Shown: positions 14,485 through 23,570, counted from the stretch's first letter. The stretch is DNA of 64,000 nt from Dictyobacter formicarum (GCF_016587435.1 NZ_BNJJ01000014.1:1-64000), one strand, 5' to 3'. The notes: a model not told the origin generated them from the sequence alone. A program made the numbers and translations.

Positions 14485-14834
14485 TGCAAGTCAGGGCTAT
14501 TGCAAAAGATATCGGCATTCCGCCGCGCAAGATGCGTCTGGTTACGAACGCGGTGAAAGGGCTTCGGGTAAATGAGGCTCTGGCTATTCTCCAGTTCCTG
14601 CCAAACGCTGGTGCGACACCTGTAAGCAAGGTAGTGGCCTCGGCCGCGGCAAATGCGGAGAATAACTACAATCTCAATCCAGATAACCTGTATATTCTTA
14701 ATATTGTGGCGGATGACTCGTTCCGGATTAAACGTGTGAAACCACGGTCACATGGTCGGGCGGCTCGTATTTTACGTCGCTTCTGTCATGTCACAGTGAT
14801 TGTCTCAGATGATCCGGCAGACGCTGGTCGTTAG
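14484..14834 (+). CDS. rplV: 50S ribosomal protein L22
   Basis: L22 (116 aa) has a globular domain on the surface and a long hairpin reaching into the exit tunnel, where macrolide-resistance changes occur. Visible are the core [19 protein letters not shown], the [20 protein letters not shown] segment, the tunnel hairpin with [17 protein letters not shown] and the terminal CHVTVIVSD. Length and order are canonical. Confidence 0.98.
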   Translation: MQVRAIAKDIGIPPRKMRLVTNAVKGLRVNEALAILQFLPNAGATPVSKVVASAAANAENNYNLNPDNLYILNIVADDSFRIKRVKPRSHGRAARILRRFCHVTVIVSDDPADAGR

Positions 14835-14857
14835 AGACTACAAAAAGGAGGACACTT

Positions 14858-15913
14858 TTGGGACATAAAGTGCATCCCAATGGGTTCAGACTCGGCGTCG
14901 TCAGAGGATGGCAGTCTCGCTGGTATGCCGAGCGTGATTATAAAGATATTCTGGCGGAAGATTTCAAGATTCGTCAGATCATCAATAAAGAACTTGCCAA
15001 CGCCTCGGTTTCGAAAATCGAGATCGAGCGTACCGCTGCTGACCAGGTACTGGTCAAAGTTCATACAGCGAAACCTGGTATTGTTATCGGCAAGAGCGGA
15101 GAGAAAGTTGATAAACTGCGCAACCTTCTCGAAACCAGGACCAAAAAGCGCCGCGTGCGCATGGATATCATCGAGATCCGCCAACCGGAACTGGATGCTT
15201 TCCTGGTTGGTCGCGGCATTGCCGAGCAGCTAGAGAAGCGCGTATCATTCCGTCGCGCTATGAAGCAGGCCGTGCAGAAATCAATGCGCGCCAATGCAAA
15301 AGGAATCAAAGTGATCTGTGGTGGTCGCCTGGGTGGTGCGGAAATCGCTCGTACCGAGAAAGAGGTCGAGGGAAGTGTTCCGTTGCAGACCCTGCGTGCC
15401 GACATCGATTATGGTCAGACAGAGGCCCACACAACTTTTGGTGTTATCGGCATCAAAGTGTGGATTTACAAAGGTGACATCCTGCCCAGCAAGCGTCGTG
15501 AGTTAGCTGAGGCTCAGGTGGAAGCCGCCGCGCAACAGACATACGCGCCACGTGAGCGTGGTGAGCGTCGCGGTGGTGAGCGTCGTGGACGCGGCGAGCG
15601 CCCTCAGGGTGGTGAGCGCGGTCCACGTACACCAGGAGATCGTCCGCGCGGTGGAGACCGCGGTCCTCGCCCACAAGGTGAGCGACCTCAGCGTCCACCC
15701 AGACCAGCAGGCGACCGTCCACAAGGTGAGCGCAGTCCACGTCCGCAAGGTGGAGACCGTGGTCCTCGCCCACAAGGCGAGCGTCCCCAGCGTCCACCCC
15801 GTCAGCCACGACCTGAACAGCAGGCACCTGCCAGCGAGAACACTGCTCCAGCAGTAACCCCTGCCGAGACCACACCGTCGACGCCGGATAGCGGGGCCAC
15901 GCAGAGCGAGTAG
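14858..15913 (+). CDS. rpsC: 30S ribosomal protein S3 with long Arg/Pro/Gly repeat tail
   Basis: S3 (351 aa) lines the mRNA entry channel. The start is TTG at 14858 with AAAGGAGG 7 nt upstream, giving the standard N-terminus [13 protein letters not shown]. The KH domain contains [13 protein letters not shown] and the C-terminal domain [13 protein letters not shown]. The core ends near residue 220. The remaining 130 residues (bases about 15515-15910) are a low-complexity tail of [14 protein letters not shown] and GDRGPRPQ units. A 51-bp DNA unit is repeated at 15650-15700 and 15749-15799. Family members are usually 210-240 aa. The tail is in frame up to a clean stop and rplP follows at 15928. 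Confidence 0.97.
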   Translation: MGHKVHPNGFRLGVVRGWQSRWYAERDYKDILAEDFKIRQIINKELANASVSKIEIERTAADQVLVKVHTAKPGIVIGKSGEKVDKLRNLLETRTKKRRVRMDIIEIRQPELDAFLVGRGIAEQLEKRVSFRRAMKQAVQKSMRANAKGIKVICGGRLGGAEIARTEKEVEGSVPLQTLRADIDYGQTEAHTTFGVIGIKVWIYKGDILPSKRRELAEAQVEAAAQQTYAPRERGERRGGERRGRGERPQGGERGPRTPGDRPRGGDRGPRPQGERPQRPPRPAGDRPQGERSPRPQGGDRGPRPQGERPQRPPRQPRPEQQAPASENTAPAVTPAETTPSTPDSGATQSE

Positions 15914-15927
15914 AGGAGAGCTAAGCC

Positions 15928-16359
15928 ATGTTACTGGCACCATCACGTACAAAATATCGTCGACAGCACCGTGGACGTATGAAAGGCGAGGCCCAGCGCG
16001 GCAACACAATCGCTTTCGGCGAATATGGGCTGCAGGCTATGGAGGCCTGCTGGATGGAGGCTCGTCAGATTGAGTCCGCACGTATTGCGCTCACCCGCTT
16101 CATGAAGCGCGGTGGTAAAGTGTGGATCCGTGTATTCCCTGACAAGCCCATCACAGCCAAACCTGCTGAAACCCGTATGGGTAGCGGTAAAGGTGCTGTA
16201 GATCACTGGGTAGCGGTCGTCAAACCGGGCCGCATCATCTTTGAGATCGGCGGTGTTAGCCAGGAGATTGCAAAAGAAGCTGTGCGCCTGGCCGGTCACA
16301 AATTGCCCGTGAAAACGCGCTTTATTACACGAGGGGAGGCGGAGAGTGTCGAAGCTTAA
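15928..16359 (+). CDS. rplP: 50S ribosomal protein L16
   Basis: L16 (143 aa) is located near the A-site tRNA elbow on 23S rRNA. The sequence includes [54 protein letters not shown] and the C-terminal KLPVKTRFI. The 3' end overlaps the rpmC start by 14 nt. Confidence 0.98.
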   Translation: MLLAPSRTKYRRQHRGRMKGEAQRGNTIAFGEYGLQAMEACWMEARQIESARIALTRFMKRGGKVWIRVFPDKPITAKPAETRMGSGKGAVDHWVAVVKPGRIIFEIGGVSQEIAKEAVRLAGHKLPVKTRFITRGEAESVEA

Positions 16360-16555
16360 TGACCGCCGTAAAGAAATTTCTGAATTATCGGCCGGCGAGG
16401 CGCAGAATCAGATTAAAGAGCTGCGCCTGAAACTGTTCAAACTCCGTTTGCAACAGCAGCGTGGCGAAGTGAAAAACAGCCGCGTATTTGCACAGACGCG
16501 TAAAGATATCGCGCGCCTCTTGCATCGCCTAACCGTATTGGAGAATGAGCAATAA
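16346..16555 (+). CDS. rpmC: 50S ribosomal protein L29
   Basis: L29 (69 aa) is a two-helix protein at the tunnel exit next to L23. The start is GTG at 16346 inside the end of rplP, with GGGGAGGCGGA just upstream. The sequence has the usual [29 protein letters not shown] and [15 protein letters not shown]. Its stop shares one base with the rpsQ start, so the three genes are tightly coupled. Confidence 0.97.
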   Translation: MSKLNDRRKEISELSAGEAQNQIKELRLKLFKLRLQQQRGEVKNSRVFAQTRKDIARLLHRLTVLENEQ

Positions 16556-16935
16556 TGACACAGCAATCCAGTGCGATCACAGCAGAGCAAGCTCTGGCAG
16601 CGGCTAAGAAATTGAGCCGCCGCCAGCAGAAGGTTGGCCGTGTGGTCAGCAATAAAGCGGACAAGACGATTGTTGTCGTCGTTGAGTCCTTGAAAAAACA
16701 CCGCATTTATAAGCGTACGTTCAAACAGACGGCTCGCTTCTATGCACATGATGAGAACAACAGTTGTAGTGTAGGCGACCTGGTACGTATCGAGGAGAGC
16801 CGCCCGCTGAGTAAATTGAAGCGCTGGCGCCTGGTCGAGATCGTGAAATACGGTTCCGGCATTGTTCCAGTGGAGCAAGTAGTGGCTGAGGTCGATCCTA
16901 ACCTGCGGGAAGAGTCCGCTGAGTCGGCGGAATAG
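16555..16935 (+). CDS. rpsQ: 30S ribosomal protein S17 with extended ends
   Basis: S17 (126 aa) is an OB-fold primary 16S rRNA-binding protein. The core begins around residue 24 (QQKVGRVVSNKADKTIVV) and includes HRIYKRTFKQTARFYAHDE and the SRPLSKLKRWRLVEIV block. Typical length is 80-90 aa. Here there is an extra 20-25-residue N-terminal helix-like segment rich in Ala/Gln and an acidic C-terminal tail ending EESAESAE. Because the ATG overlaps the rpmC stop, the N-terminal extension is probably translated; an internal start nearer the core lacks a ribosome site. Confidence 0.95.
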   Translation: MTQQSSAITAEQALAAAKKLSRRQQKVGRVVSNKADKTIVVVVESLKKHRIYKRTFKQTARFYAHDENNSCSVGDLVRIEESRPLSKLKRWRLVEIVKYGSGIVPVEQVVAEVDPNLREESAESAE

Positions 16936-16948
16936 GGAGTTTTGACAG

Positions 16949-17317
16949 ATGATTCAGCCACAAACACGCCTGAAAGTCGCCGACAACACTGGCGCAAAAG
17001 AAATTATGTGCATTCGCGTTATGAGTGGTTCTTCCAAACGCTATGCCGGAGTTGGTGATGTGATTAAGGCCTCTGTAAAGCAGGCCGCACCAAATGGACA
17101 GGTAAAAAAGGGCGAAGTCGTTAATGCTGTTGTGGTGCGTGTCTCGAAAGAGTATGCACGCCCCGATGGTTCGCACATTCGTTTTGATGAGAACGCTGCC
17201 GTGATTATTGCCGCTGGTAATAACCCACGTGGTACGCGTATCTTTGGCCCGGTGGCCCGCGAATTGCGTGAGAAGAATTTCACACGACTCGTTTCGCTCG
17301 CACCTGAAGTGCTCTAA
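16949..17317 (+). CDS. rplN: 50S ribosomal protein L14
   Basis: L14 (122 aa) lies at the subunit interface, contacting 16S helix 14 and L19. The sequence starts [20 protein letters not shown] and shows [34 protein letters not shown] and the terminal [12 protein letters not shown]. Length is the family norm. It opens the spc group. Confidence 0.98.
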   Translation: MIQPQTRLKVADNTGAKEIMCIRVMSGSSKRYAGVGDVIKASVKQAAPNGQVKKGEVVNAVVVRVSKEYARPDGSHIRFDENAAVIIAAGNNPRGTRIFGPVARELREKNFTRLVSLAPEVL

Positions 17318-17328
17318 CGAGGAAGAAG

Positions 17329-17715
17329 ATGGCAACACAATTAAAAGATAAAAAGCCTCTGCACCTTGCCAAAATGAACATCAAGAAGGGCGACAAGGTC
17401 GTCATTCTGACCGGCAAGGATAAGAGGAAAGAAGGAACTGTTTCGCGGGCACTTCCACAGGTTAACAAGGTCATCGTTGAGGGCCTGAACATTGTGAAGA
17501 AGCATGTCCGTCCACAGGGCCAGACACGGCAGGGTGGTGTGATTGAGAAGGCCATGCCTTTGCATGTCTCGAACGTCATGTTGATCTGCACCGAGTGCGG
17601 CAAACCAACTCGTGTGTCCATTGAGCGTCGCCCCCTCGGGAGCGATCAGAAGGTACGTCCTGTGCGTATATGCAAACACTGCCATAAAGCTATTGCAGAC
17701 AACACGAGGAGTTAA
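17329..17715 (+). CDS. rplX: 50S ribosomal protein L24 with a CxxC-CxxC zinc motif
   Basis: L24 (128 aa) initiates 50S assembly at the 5' end of 23S rRNA. The KOW motif region [31 protein letters not shown] and [17 protein letters not shown] are typical. The C-terminal part carries CTECGK and CKHCHK, a four-Cys ribbon likely to bind zinc, as seen in some other bacterial L24. The N-terminus has about 15 extra residues before MNIKKGD. An internal ATG at the MNIKKGD position is possible, but the upstream ATG has the GAGGAAG site. Confidence 0.97.
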   Translation: MATQLKDKKPLHLAKMNIKKGDKVVILTGKDKRKEGTVSRALPQVNKVIVEGLNIVKKHVRPQGQTRQGGVIEKAMPLHVSNVMLICTECGKPTRVSIERRPLGSDQKVRPVRICKHCHKAIADNTRS

Positions 17716-17720
17716 GAATT

Positions 17721-18263
17721 ATGGCAACAGCATTTAAAGAACGCTATCGCCAGGAAGTTGTACCAGCCCTGCAAAAAGAGTTCAATTACGAAAATCCGAT
17801 GCAGGTCCCGGGCATTCACAAGGTTGTAGTCAATATCGGTATGGGCGAAGTCATCCAGAACGCGAAGGCTATGGATGCCGCCGTTGCCGACTTGGCCGCC
17901 ATCACCGGGCAACGCCCGGTGATCACGCGCGCCAAGAAGTCCGTCGCTGCCTTTAAATTACGTGAAGGCATGCAGATCGGCTGTATGGTAACCCTGCGTG
18001 GTGCCCGTATGGACTACTTCCTGGATAAATTACTGAACGTGGCCCTGCCACGTATCCGCGATTTCCAGGGTATTTCCCCTGATGCATTCGATGGACGCGG
18101 CAACTATACACTGGGCCTGCGTGAACAACTGGTCTTTCCTGAGATCGATTACGATAAAATTGACAAGCTGCGCGGCATGGAAATCACCATCGTTACGACA
18201 GCGAAAACGGATCAGGAAGGGCGACGGCTGCTCGCATTGATGGGCATGCCCTTTAAGAAGTAA
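17721..18263 (+). CDS. rplE: 50S ribosomal protein L5
   Basis: L5 (180 aa) binds 5S rRNA and the P-site tRNA in the central protuberance. The signature [50 protein letters not shown] and the [21 protein letters not shown] block are present. It lies 5 nt after rplX and 14 nt before rpsN, as in canonical spc operons. Confidence 0.98.
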   Translation: MATAFKERYRQEVVPALQKEFNYENPMQVPGIHKVVVNIGMGEVIQNAKAMDAAVADLAAITGQRPVITRAKKSVAAFKLREGMQIGCMVTLRGARMDYFLDKLLNVALPRIRDFQGISPDAFDGRGNYTLGLREQLVFPEIDYDKIDKLRGMEITIVTTAKTDQEGRRLLALMGMPFKK

Positions 18264-18277
18264 CGCTGGAGGGCGGA

Positions 18278-18463
18278 ATGGCAAAAATTTCAATGATTGT
18301 GAAGTCGCAGCGCAAGCCCCGTTTCAAGGTGCAGCAGCATAATCGCTGTCAGGTCTGCGGCCGACCTCGTGCTTATATGCGCAAATTCGGTCTCTGCCGT
18401 ATCTGCTTCCGCGAGCGTGCGTTACGCGGTGAGCTGCCCGGTGTGACTAAATCGAGCTGGTAG
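18278..18463 (+). CDS. rpsN: 30S ribosomal protein S14, zinc (C+) type
   Basis: The short 61-residue S14 with CQVCGR and CRICFR forms the zinc-ribbon type common in Gram-positive and Chloroflexi-related lineages, in contrast to the roughly 100-aa zinc-free form of enterobacteria. S14 is in the 30S head beside S3 and S10. All four cysteines are intact. Confidence 0.98.
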   Translation: MAKISMIVKSQRKPRFKVQQHNRCQVCGRPRAYMRKFGLCRICFRERALRGELPGVTKSSW

Positions 18464-18486
18464 AATCGCGAGCGAAGAGGAAAGGA

Positions 18487-18524
18487 CATGTAGCAAGAAA
18501 GCCAGGGGCTTTGACTGCTACGTG
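18487..18524 (+). promoter_or_regulatory. two-tier hairpin just upstream of rpsH (candidate S8-binding leader)
   Basis: An outer 9-bp helix (with one G.U) containing GTAGCA/TGCTAC and an inner AAAGCC/GGCTTT helix are separated by a small asymmetric internal loop (AG opposite GAC). The structure ends 16 nt before the rpsH ATG, which has GGAGGA in between. S8 in other bacteria represses spc translation by binding an mRNA mimic of its 16S helix. The position fits such a role, but I cannot show that the S8 recognition core is present. Confidence 0.4.
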
Positions 18525-18540
18525 ATATGGAGGAACATCC

Positions 18541-18936
18541 ATGAATATGACTGATCCCATTGCGGATATGCTTACGCGCATTCGTAATGCGGCAACAGCA
18601 CGGCATACTCGCGTATTAATTCCAGCATCGAAAATGAAGCTGAATCTTGCGCGTGTGCTCAAAGAAGAAGGCTATATTAAGGACATCGAGATCCTGAAAG
18701 ATAATCCGCAGGGTACTCTGCGTTTGACATTGCGTTATGCGGAGAAAAAACCCGTTGTAACGCAGTTGAAGCGCGTGAGTAAACCGGGTCTGCGTGTATA
18801 TACCAAGCAGGCAAACATTCCCCGTGTGCGCGGTGGACTGGGTATTGCGATTCTTTCGACACCAAAGGGCTTGATGACCGGTTCGAACGCCTACAAGCAG
18901 GGTCTTGGCGGCGAAGTCATCTGCTACGTTTGGTAG
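18541..18936 (+). CDS. rpsH: 30S ribosomal protein S8
   Basis: S8 (131 aa) organises the 16S central domain. [15 protein letters not shown] at the N-terminus, FIVLKYIDDIE-like IKDIEILKD in the middle, and the C-terminal [26 protein letters not shown] are diagnostic. GGAGGA lies 6 nt upstream of the ATG at 18541. rplF follows 13 nt after the stop. Confidence 0.98.
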   Translation: MNMTDPIADMLTRIRNAATARHTRVLIPASKMKLNLARVLKEEGYIKDIEILKDNPQGTLRLTLRYAEKKPVVTQLKRVSKPGLRVYTKQANIPRVRGGLGIAILSTPKGLMTGSNAYKQGLGGEVICYVW

Positions 18937-18949
18937 AGGGAGGTATCAA

Positions 18950-19525
18950 ATGTCTCGTATTGGACGTGCTCCGATCGCTGTCCCACCAAAAGTAGAGGTG
19001 AAATGGACAGACGATAACTTTGTGACGGTCAAAGGTCCCAAAGGTGAGTTATCCCAGCAGGTTGATCCAGAGTTAACCTTAAAGCTCGAAGACGGCCAGT
19101 TGACAGTTTCCCGTCCTTCAGATGGCCGCGAGCATCGCTCAAAGCATGGCTTGTACCGCACACTGGTCAACAATATGGTAGTCGGTGTGACAACAGGTTA
19201 TACGAAGTCACTGGAAATCCATGGTGTTGGTTACCGTGCCAATAAAATTGGCAACAACCTGGTCATCCTCGTTGGCTACTCCCACCCCATTGAGGTGCAG
19301 CCACCTGCAGGCGTTACCCTCTCGGTAGATGGTATCGATGCAGCAAGCAAGGCGACAAAGATCAGTGTCAGCGGTATCGACAAGCAACTGGTTGGTTCGG
19401 TTGCTGCTGAGATTCGCCACATACGTAAGCCTGAGCCCTATAAAGGCAAAGGTATTCGCTATGCTGGTGAGAAGATTCGACGTAAAGCTGGTAAAGCTGG
19501 TAAAGTCGGCGGTAAGAAGAAGTAA
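18950..19525 (+). CDS. rplF: 50S ribosomal protein L6
   Basis: L6 (191 aa) has two related domains and sits near the factor-binding site. The ATG at 18950 ([15 protein letters not shown]) follows GAGGGAGG and is preferred over an in-frame start at 18905 lying inside rps[36 protein letters not shown] and the C-terminal [17 protein letters not shown] are visible. A Lys/Gly-rich tail follows. A very strong hairpin begins 18 nt after the stop. Confidence 0.97.
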   Translation: MSRIGRAPIAVPPKVEVKWTDDNFVTVKGPKGELSQQVDPELTLKLEDGQLTVSRPSDGREHRSKHGLYRTLVNNMVVGVTTGYTKSLEIHGVGYRANKIGNNLVILVGYSHPIEVQPPAGVTLSVDGIDAASKATKISVSGIDKQLVGSVAAEIRHIRKPEPYKGKGIRYAGEKIRRKAGKAGKVGGKKK

Positions 19526-19959
19526 GGATGCACCCCCTTCGTATCCGTGTTACAATCTAGCCAGGGGAACCTGGCTAGATTGTACGCGGATGCAACTTTC
19601 TGTCTATGAGTTGTTGAGAAAACTCGCGACAATAGTCAGAGTGTGATACTATGGTGTGGGTTGACATTTTAACCCATCCATCTTCACCTGTGCGCTGGCT
19701 TGTGCACGCTGTTAGCGGCCTGTGTTATAGTATCGCCGACCGCTTGAATGTAAGTGCTCATAGACTAGTTGCCAGGTCATGTAATCCAGCATTGTGTCAA
19801 AACGCGACAACGAAGGATTGTACCATGAGAGACGTAGTGCCGACCACGTCGCTCCATCTTCCTTTTGGTAGCGCGTATCCAAAGAAAGGGGAATTGCAAA
19901 AGATCGCCACTTTGTATGTAGTAATGCAAAGGTGAGCCTATATCTTTTGTAATGAAACT
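19526..19959 (+). other. 434-nt rplF-rplR spacer, non-coding
   Basis: Canonical rplF-rplR spacers are under 30 nt. This one starts with the 22-bp hairpin described separately (19543-19591) and then has no credible gene. The longest ORF (19651-19935) has no ribosome site or recognisable family. Possible promoter elements are an extended -10 TGTTATAGT (19723-19731) and TTGACA at 19661-19666, but they are not correctly spaced with partners. The rplR ATG itself (19960) has only a weak ribosome site. Confidence 0.45.
19543..19591 (+). terminator. 22-bp hairpin after rplF inside the spc group
   Basis: Arms 19543-19565 and 19570-19591 pair over 22 bp with one bulge and one G.U around a GGAA tetraloop. 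The central 14 bp (ACAATCTAGCCAGG) are perfect. The downstream tract AACTTTCTGTC is only moderately T-rich, so it may be a leaky terminator, an RNase III site or a 3' stabiliser. Its position would uncouple rplR-secY expression from upstream genes. Confidence 0.55.
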
Positions 19960-20514
19960 ATGATTAAGAGATTTGAAGCCAATAAGGCGCGGCTGCGGCG
20001 GCACCAGCGTATACGACGCCACTTCGCGGGAACCTCGTCACGTCCACGTTTGAATATCTTCCGCAGTGGACATCATATCTATGCGCAAATTATAGATGAC
20101 TCCATCGGCCAGACTTTAGTTGCTGCCTCATCTATGGATGAGAGTCTGAAGAGCTTTAAGCCAGAGCAGTCTTCCTCTGCCCCCAAAGCGAGCAAGGTCA
20201 GTGAGCCAGCTCCTGAGGCCGAGGTCGTTGAGGCAGCTGCCGAAGCTCCCGCCAAAAAAGGCAAGGGTGCGAAGCAGCCTCGTACAGCGCCGCCGGTCGC
20301 AGAGAAGAAAGTAAAGAAGTCTCCTGTTGAGCAGCTCGCTGGCATTGCCAATAACCGCAAGGTTGCAGTGGCACGCGAAGTAGGTAAGATTGTCGCCCAG
20401 CGTGCTAAAGAGAAGGGCATTGCCCAGGTTGTCTTTGATCGTGGTGGCTATGCCTATCATGGACGAGTCGCTGCACTTGCTGAAGGCGCTCGTGAGGGCG
20501 GCCTGAATTTCTAG
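19960..20514 (+). CDS. rplR: 50S ribosomal protein L18 with a large internal insertion
   Basis: L18 (184 aa; family usually about 115-125) binds 5S rRNA. N-terminal [20 protein letters not shown] and C-terminal [45 protein letters not shown] are standard family segments. Between them, residues about 57-127 (bases about 20130-20345) form a Pro/Ala/Glu/Lys-rich low-complexity stretch ending at EQLAGIANN. In normal L18 only a short loop lies there. The frame is uninterrupted and both halves are good, so this is an in-frame insertion. Confidence 0.95.
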   Translation: MIKRFEANKARLRRHQRIRRHFAGTSSRPRLNIFRSGHHIYAQIIDDSIGQTLVAASSMDESLKSFKPEQSSSAPKASKVSEPAPEAEVVEAAAEAPAKKGKGAKQPRTAPPVAEKKVKKSPVEQLAGIANNRKVAVAREVGKIVAQRAKEKGIAQVVFDRGGYAYHGRVAALAEGAREGGLNF

Positions 20515-20587
20515 GCCCACGAGGCAACCTTTCATGCGTGCAAACGCAAGAAGGCGCGCATGAATTTAGAGGAGTAAGACAGAAAAA

Positions 20588-21283
20588 ATGGCAAGAATAG
20601 ATGCTTCAAAACTGAACCTTGAAGAGACCGTGGTGGAAGTAAGCCGCGTCTCCAAGGTTGTGAAAGGCGGCCGACGGTTTAGCATTCGTGCTCTGGTTGT
20701 TGTTGGTGATCGCAATGGGCACGTGGGCTATGGCTTTGGTAAAGCCGGCGAATATACAGAGGCTATCCGTAAAGGTGTTGAGGATGCTAAGAAACACCTG
20801 GTGGAGGTCCCTCTGACTGGCACAACCATTCCTTTTGCCGTCAAATCAAACTTCGGCGCATCCGAAGTTCTGCTTAAGCCAGCCGCCCCTGGTACTGGCG
20901 TTATCGCTGGTGGTGCTGTGCGTGCGGTCATGGAAGCAGCTGGTGTCCGTGACATCCTGACCAAGACCCTGGGAAGCACCAACAAGGCGAACACCGTGCA
21001 GGCTTGTATCGTCGGCCTACGCGAGTTGCGCTCGGCTGATGCCGAGGCTGCCCGCCGTGGTAAAACTGTTGTCGAGCTTTTGGGCAAAAAACGTGCCGAG
21101 CAGCTGGCCGCAGCTACTGCAGCCGCCGCTGAACAGGCCGCAGCTGCCCGTGCTGCTCGCGAGGAAGAGATTCGTGAGAGCCGTGCGCTGGCCGGCCGCC
21201 GCGAACGTGGCGGTGACCGCCGTGGTGGAGATCGCGGTGGAGAGCGCCGCGGTGGCGGTGAGCGTGGCGATCGTCGCCGATAG
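20588..21283 (+). CDS. rpsE: 30S ribosomal protein S5 with an RGG-rich tail
   Basis: S5 (231 aa; typical 160-170) functions in decoding accuracy and mRNA unwinding at the entry channel. The dsRBD-like N-terminal domain ([27 protein letters not shown]) and second domain ([25 protein letters not shown]) are complete by residue about 165. The rest is an Ala-rich helix followed by [21 protein letters not shown] repeats. A hairpin with CATGCG/CGCATG ends (20533-20562) lies upstream. The stop at 21283 is directly before the ribosome site of rpmD. Confidence 0.97.
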   Translation: MARIDASKLNLEETVVEVSRVSKVVKGGRRFSIRALVVVGDRNGHVGYGFGKAGEYTEAIRKGVEDAKKHLVEVPLTGTTIPFAVKSNFGASEVLLKPAAPGTGVIAGGAVRAVMEAAGVRDILTKTLGSTNKANTVQACIVGLRELRSADAEAARRGKTVVELLGKKRAEQLAAATAAAAEQAAAARAAREEEIRESRALAGRRERGGDRRGGDRGGERRGGGERGDRRR

Positions 21284-21295
21284 GAGTTGGAGAAA

Positions 21296-21490
21296 ATGGC
21301 AAAACTGCGTGTAAAATGGGTCAAAAGCTCTATCGGCTACCCAAAAGATCAGAAAGCAACGATTCAGGCTCTGGGCTTGCGTAAGCTACAGCATACTGTT
21401 GAGCATGATGATCAGCCCGCTGTGCGCGGCATGATCCGCAAGGTGAGCCACCTGGTTCAAGTAGAGGAGATTATCAGTGAAACTCTCTGA
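21296..21490 (+). CDS. rpmD: 50S ribosomal protein L30
   Basis: L30 (64 aa) is a small 23S-binding protein. The start ATG at 21296 gives [20 protein letters not shown]; an in-frame TTG at 21287 overlaps the ribosome site (TAGGAGTTGGAG) and is rejected. [31 protein letters not shown] is the family signature. The 3' end overlaps rplO by 14 nt. Confidence 0.96.
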   Translation: MAKLRVKWVKSSIGYPKDQKATIQALGLRKLQHTVEHDDQPAVRGMIRKVSHLVQVEEIISETL

Positions 21491-22004
21491 TTTGCGACCC
21501 GCTCCCGGTTCTCACAAGGCAGAGCGCCGCGTTGGACGTGGTCACGGCTCCGGTCGCGGTAAGACCGCTGGTCGTGGCACAAAAGGACAGAAAGCACGCT
21601 CTGGTGGGCATGTCTACCGCTCATTCAATGGTGGTCAGACACGTCTCAACAAGCGTTTACCATTCGTTCGTGGTCTTGGCAACAGCACCGTTGCTTTCCG
21701 CGACGGATATACTATTATTAACGTTGTAGACCTCGAGTTGTTTGAGGGTGGTTCTCAGGTTCGTCCTGAGGATCTAGCAACCCAGGGACTGATAACCCCT
21801 GCCCAGAGCAAGGGCCTGATCAAAATCCTGGGCGATGGCGAAATCGATCGCGCCCTGACCGTGCATGCGCATAAGTTTTCTGCGACTGCCAAGGCCAAGA
21901 TCGAAGCTGCCGGCGGTAGCGTGGAGATCATTCCAACGCGGGTCTATGAAAAGACAAAACGTCGTAAGGACGAAAACAAGGATACAGCTGAAGCTGCACA
22001 GTAG
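21477..22004 (+). CDS. rplO: 50S ribosomal protein L15
   Basis: L15 (175 aa) is a late assembly protein. GTG start at 21477 with GAGGAGA upstream. The N-terminal basic Gly-rich segment with [20 protein letters not shown] and the C-terminal [18 protein letters not shown] block are typical. About 25 extra residues at the C-terminus are charged ([16 protein letters not shown]). It lies between rpmD and secY, as usual. Confidence 0.97.
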   Translation: MKLSDLRPAPGSHKAERRVGRGHGSGRGKTAGRGTKGQKARSGGHVYRSFNGGQTRLNKRLPFVRGLGNSTVAFRDGYTIINVVDLELFEGGSQVRPEDLATQGLITPAQSKGLIKILGDGEIDRALTVHAHKFSATAKAKIEAAGGSVEIIPTRVYEKTKRRKDENKDTAEAAQ

Positions 22005-22012
22005 ATATCAGC

Positions 22013-22040
22013 GCCAGGGGGAATAAAACTTCTCCCTGGC
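22013..22040 (+). terminator. hairpin between rplO and secY
   Basis: GCCAGGGGGA pairs with TCTCCCTGGC (10 bp including one G.U) around an 8-nt loop. The downstream sequence ACCTTGTATCCCTTTC lacks a proper T-run, so this is at best a partial attenuator or a processing site limiting secY relative to the ribosomal genes. Confidence 0.4.
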
Positions 22041-22107
22041 ACCTTGTATCCCTTTCTACACGCTGTGCAATGACCTGTGTTTGCGTTCTTCGCAAAAGGA
22101 GGCTCCC

Positions 22108-23436
22108 ATGTGGGAAAAGCTGCGTAGCATCTGGACAGTCCCTGATCTGCGCAAAAAGATCCTCTTCACGCTAGGTATGCTACTCTTATTCCGCATCCTG
22201 GCCCACATCAACGTTCCATTGTCGCCTACTGAGCAGAAGAGTCTGAATGATCTTTTTAACAAAGGCGATAATCCAGTTGGACAGCTGCTCGGCTTGCTTG
22301 ATGTATTTTCCGGCGGATCTTTGCAGAACTTCTCTATCGTTGCTTTCTCTGTTTACCCCTATATTACTGCCACCATTGTGATGCAACTTTTGCAGCCAAT
22401 CATTCCAGCGTTGCAGAATTTGTCTGCCCAGGGTGAAGCAGGCCGCCTGCGTTTCAGTCAGATTACACGTATCATTACGGTGCCTCTGGCGTTTCTCCAG
22501 GCTCTGGGACAATGCGCGCTCTTCCAGCAGGAAAAGGTGCTCACCAACTTCAGCCTGATTGATCCTCAGTATGCGTTGCAGTCGTTTGCGATCGTGGCAT
22601 CCTTGATTACCGGTACGATGGTTCTGGTCTGGCTCGGTGAGCTGATTACTGAAAAAGGTATCGGCAATGGTATTTCGATTATCATTCTGGCCAATATCCT
22701 CAGTAACCTGCCCAAGTATGTGCAGCAGGGTATCACCGCCGCGCAGTCTGGTGGTAGTGGCACTGTTGTCAGCCTTGGCGTGTTCGCGATTATCGGCATA
22801 ATCACTATTCTGGGTATCGTCTACATTTACCTGGGACAGAGGCGTGTTCCTGTTCAGTATCCAACCAAGCGTAACGTTGGCCGCAACATGATGGTTGGGT
22901 CTGCGCAGACCACATATATTCCTATGCAGATCAATAGCGCGGGTATGATACCTCTCATTTTCGCGTCATCGATGCTGCTCTTCCCAACGGTCATTGCTCG
23001 TTATCTGAGCACAAGTACTACGCCCTGGATCAAGAACGTTGCCCTCTGGGTCTCGGTTAATCTGATCAATCCCACTGAGTGGTGGTATTGGGTCTTTAAC
23101 TTCTTGCTGGTTGTAGCCTTCACATATTTTTACGCATATGTGTTGTGGCAGCAGCAGAATATCCCAGAGAACTTGCAGAAACAGGGTGCGTTCATCCCGG
23201 GCTATCGTCCGGGCGAACCGACCAGTCGTTATCTGTTGAATATCCTGAATCGTATCACCCTGGCAGGAGCCTTATTCCTCGGAGTGATTACGGTTTTGCC
23301 GTTCGTCGCTCGTGTGGGTGGGAATCAGATGCTGGGTGCGGCCGCGCTTCTGATCGCTGTTGGCGTCGTGCTCGACACGGTCCGGCAGCTGGAATCCCAA
23401 ATGGTGATGCGTAACTATTCAGGTTTTCTTTCCTAG
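22108..23436 (+). CDS. secY: preprotein translocase subunit SecY
   Basis: SecY (442 aa) is the channel of the Sec translocon, with ten expected membrane helices. The ATG at 22108 has AAAAGGAGG 6 nt upstream; an in-frame TTG at 22081 is rejected. The protein starts MWEKLRSIWTVPDLRKKI. Family features include FSIVAFSVYPYITATIVMQLL (helix 2 region), GEAGRLRFSQITRII, ITEKGIGNGISIII and the cytosolic loop GQRRVPVQYPTKRNVG. PGYRPGEPTSRYL precedes helix 10 and the C-terminus ends near QMVMRNYSGFLS. Canonical placement before adk. Confidence 0.98.
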   Translation: MWEKLRSIWTVPDLRKKILFTLGMLLLFRILAHINVPLSPTEQKSLNDLFNKGDNPVGQLLGLLDVFSGGSLQNFSIVAFSVYPYITATIVMQLLQPIIPALQNLSAQGEAGRLRFSQITRIITVPLAFLQALGQCALFQQEKVLTNFSLIDPQYALQSFAIVASLITGTMVLVWLGELITEKGIGNGISIIILANILSNLPKYVQQGITAAQSGGSGTVVSLGVFAIIGIITILGIVYIYLGQRRVPVQYPTKRNVGRNMMVGSAQTTYIPMQINSAGMIPLIFASSMLLFPTVIARYLSTSTTPWIKNVALWVSVNLINPTEWWYWVFNFLLVVAFTYFYAYVLWQQQNIPENLQKQGAFIPGYRPGEPTSRYLLNILNRITLAGALFLGVITVLPFVARVGGNQMLGAAALLIAVGVVLDTVRQLESQMVMRNYSGFLS

Positions 23437-23525
23437 ACAAGGGGTCTAAAGGTGGCTGTTTCACTGGTTTCCCTTGAATGCCTATTGTTTGTGGGGGAAT
23501 GCGACGGTGCATTTCCTCTTAGGGG

Positions 23526-23545
23526 GAAGTGCAGTGTTGCACTTC
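23526..23545 (+). other. hairpin upstream of adk
   Basis: A perfect 8-bp stem GAAGTGCA/TGCACTTC with loop GTGT lies 26 nt upstream of the adk GTG and its GAGGAAA site. A weaker GGAATGC/GCATTTCC hairpin precedes it (about 23494-23518). No T-run; function unknown. Confidence 0.4.
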
Positions 23546-23570
23546 TTCACATTTCCTGCGGAGGAAAATC

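Noticed and set aside
15650..15799. Direct repeats in rpsC as a possible CRISPR array
   Set aside because: The repeats are in frame, encode a Gly/Arg/Pro tail, and lack regular spacers.
19651..19935. 94-residue ORF in the rplF-rplR gap
   Set aside because: No ribosome site, no recognisable sequence, overlaps promoter-like elements.
19960..20514. Frameshift or fusion as the cause of the long L18
   Set aside because: Both conserved halves are in the same open frame, and the inserted part is compositionally simple; the same applies to L3 and L17.
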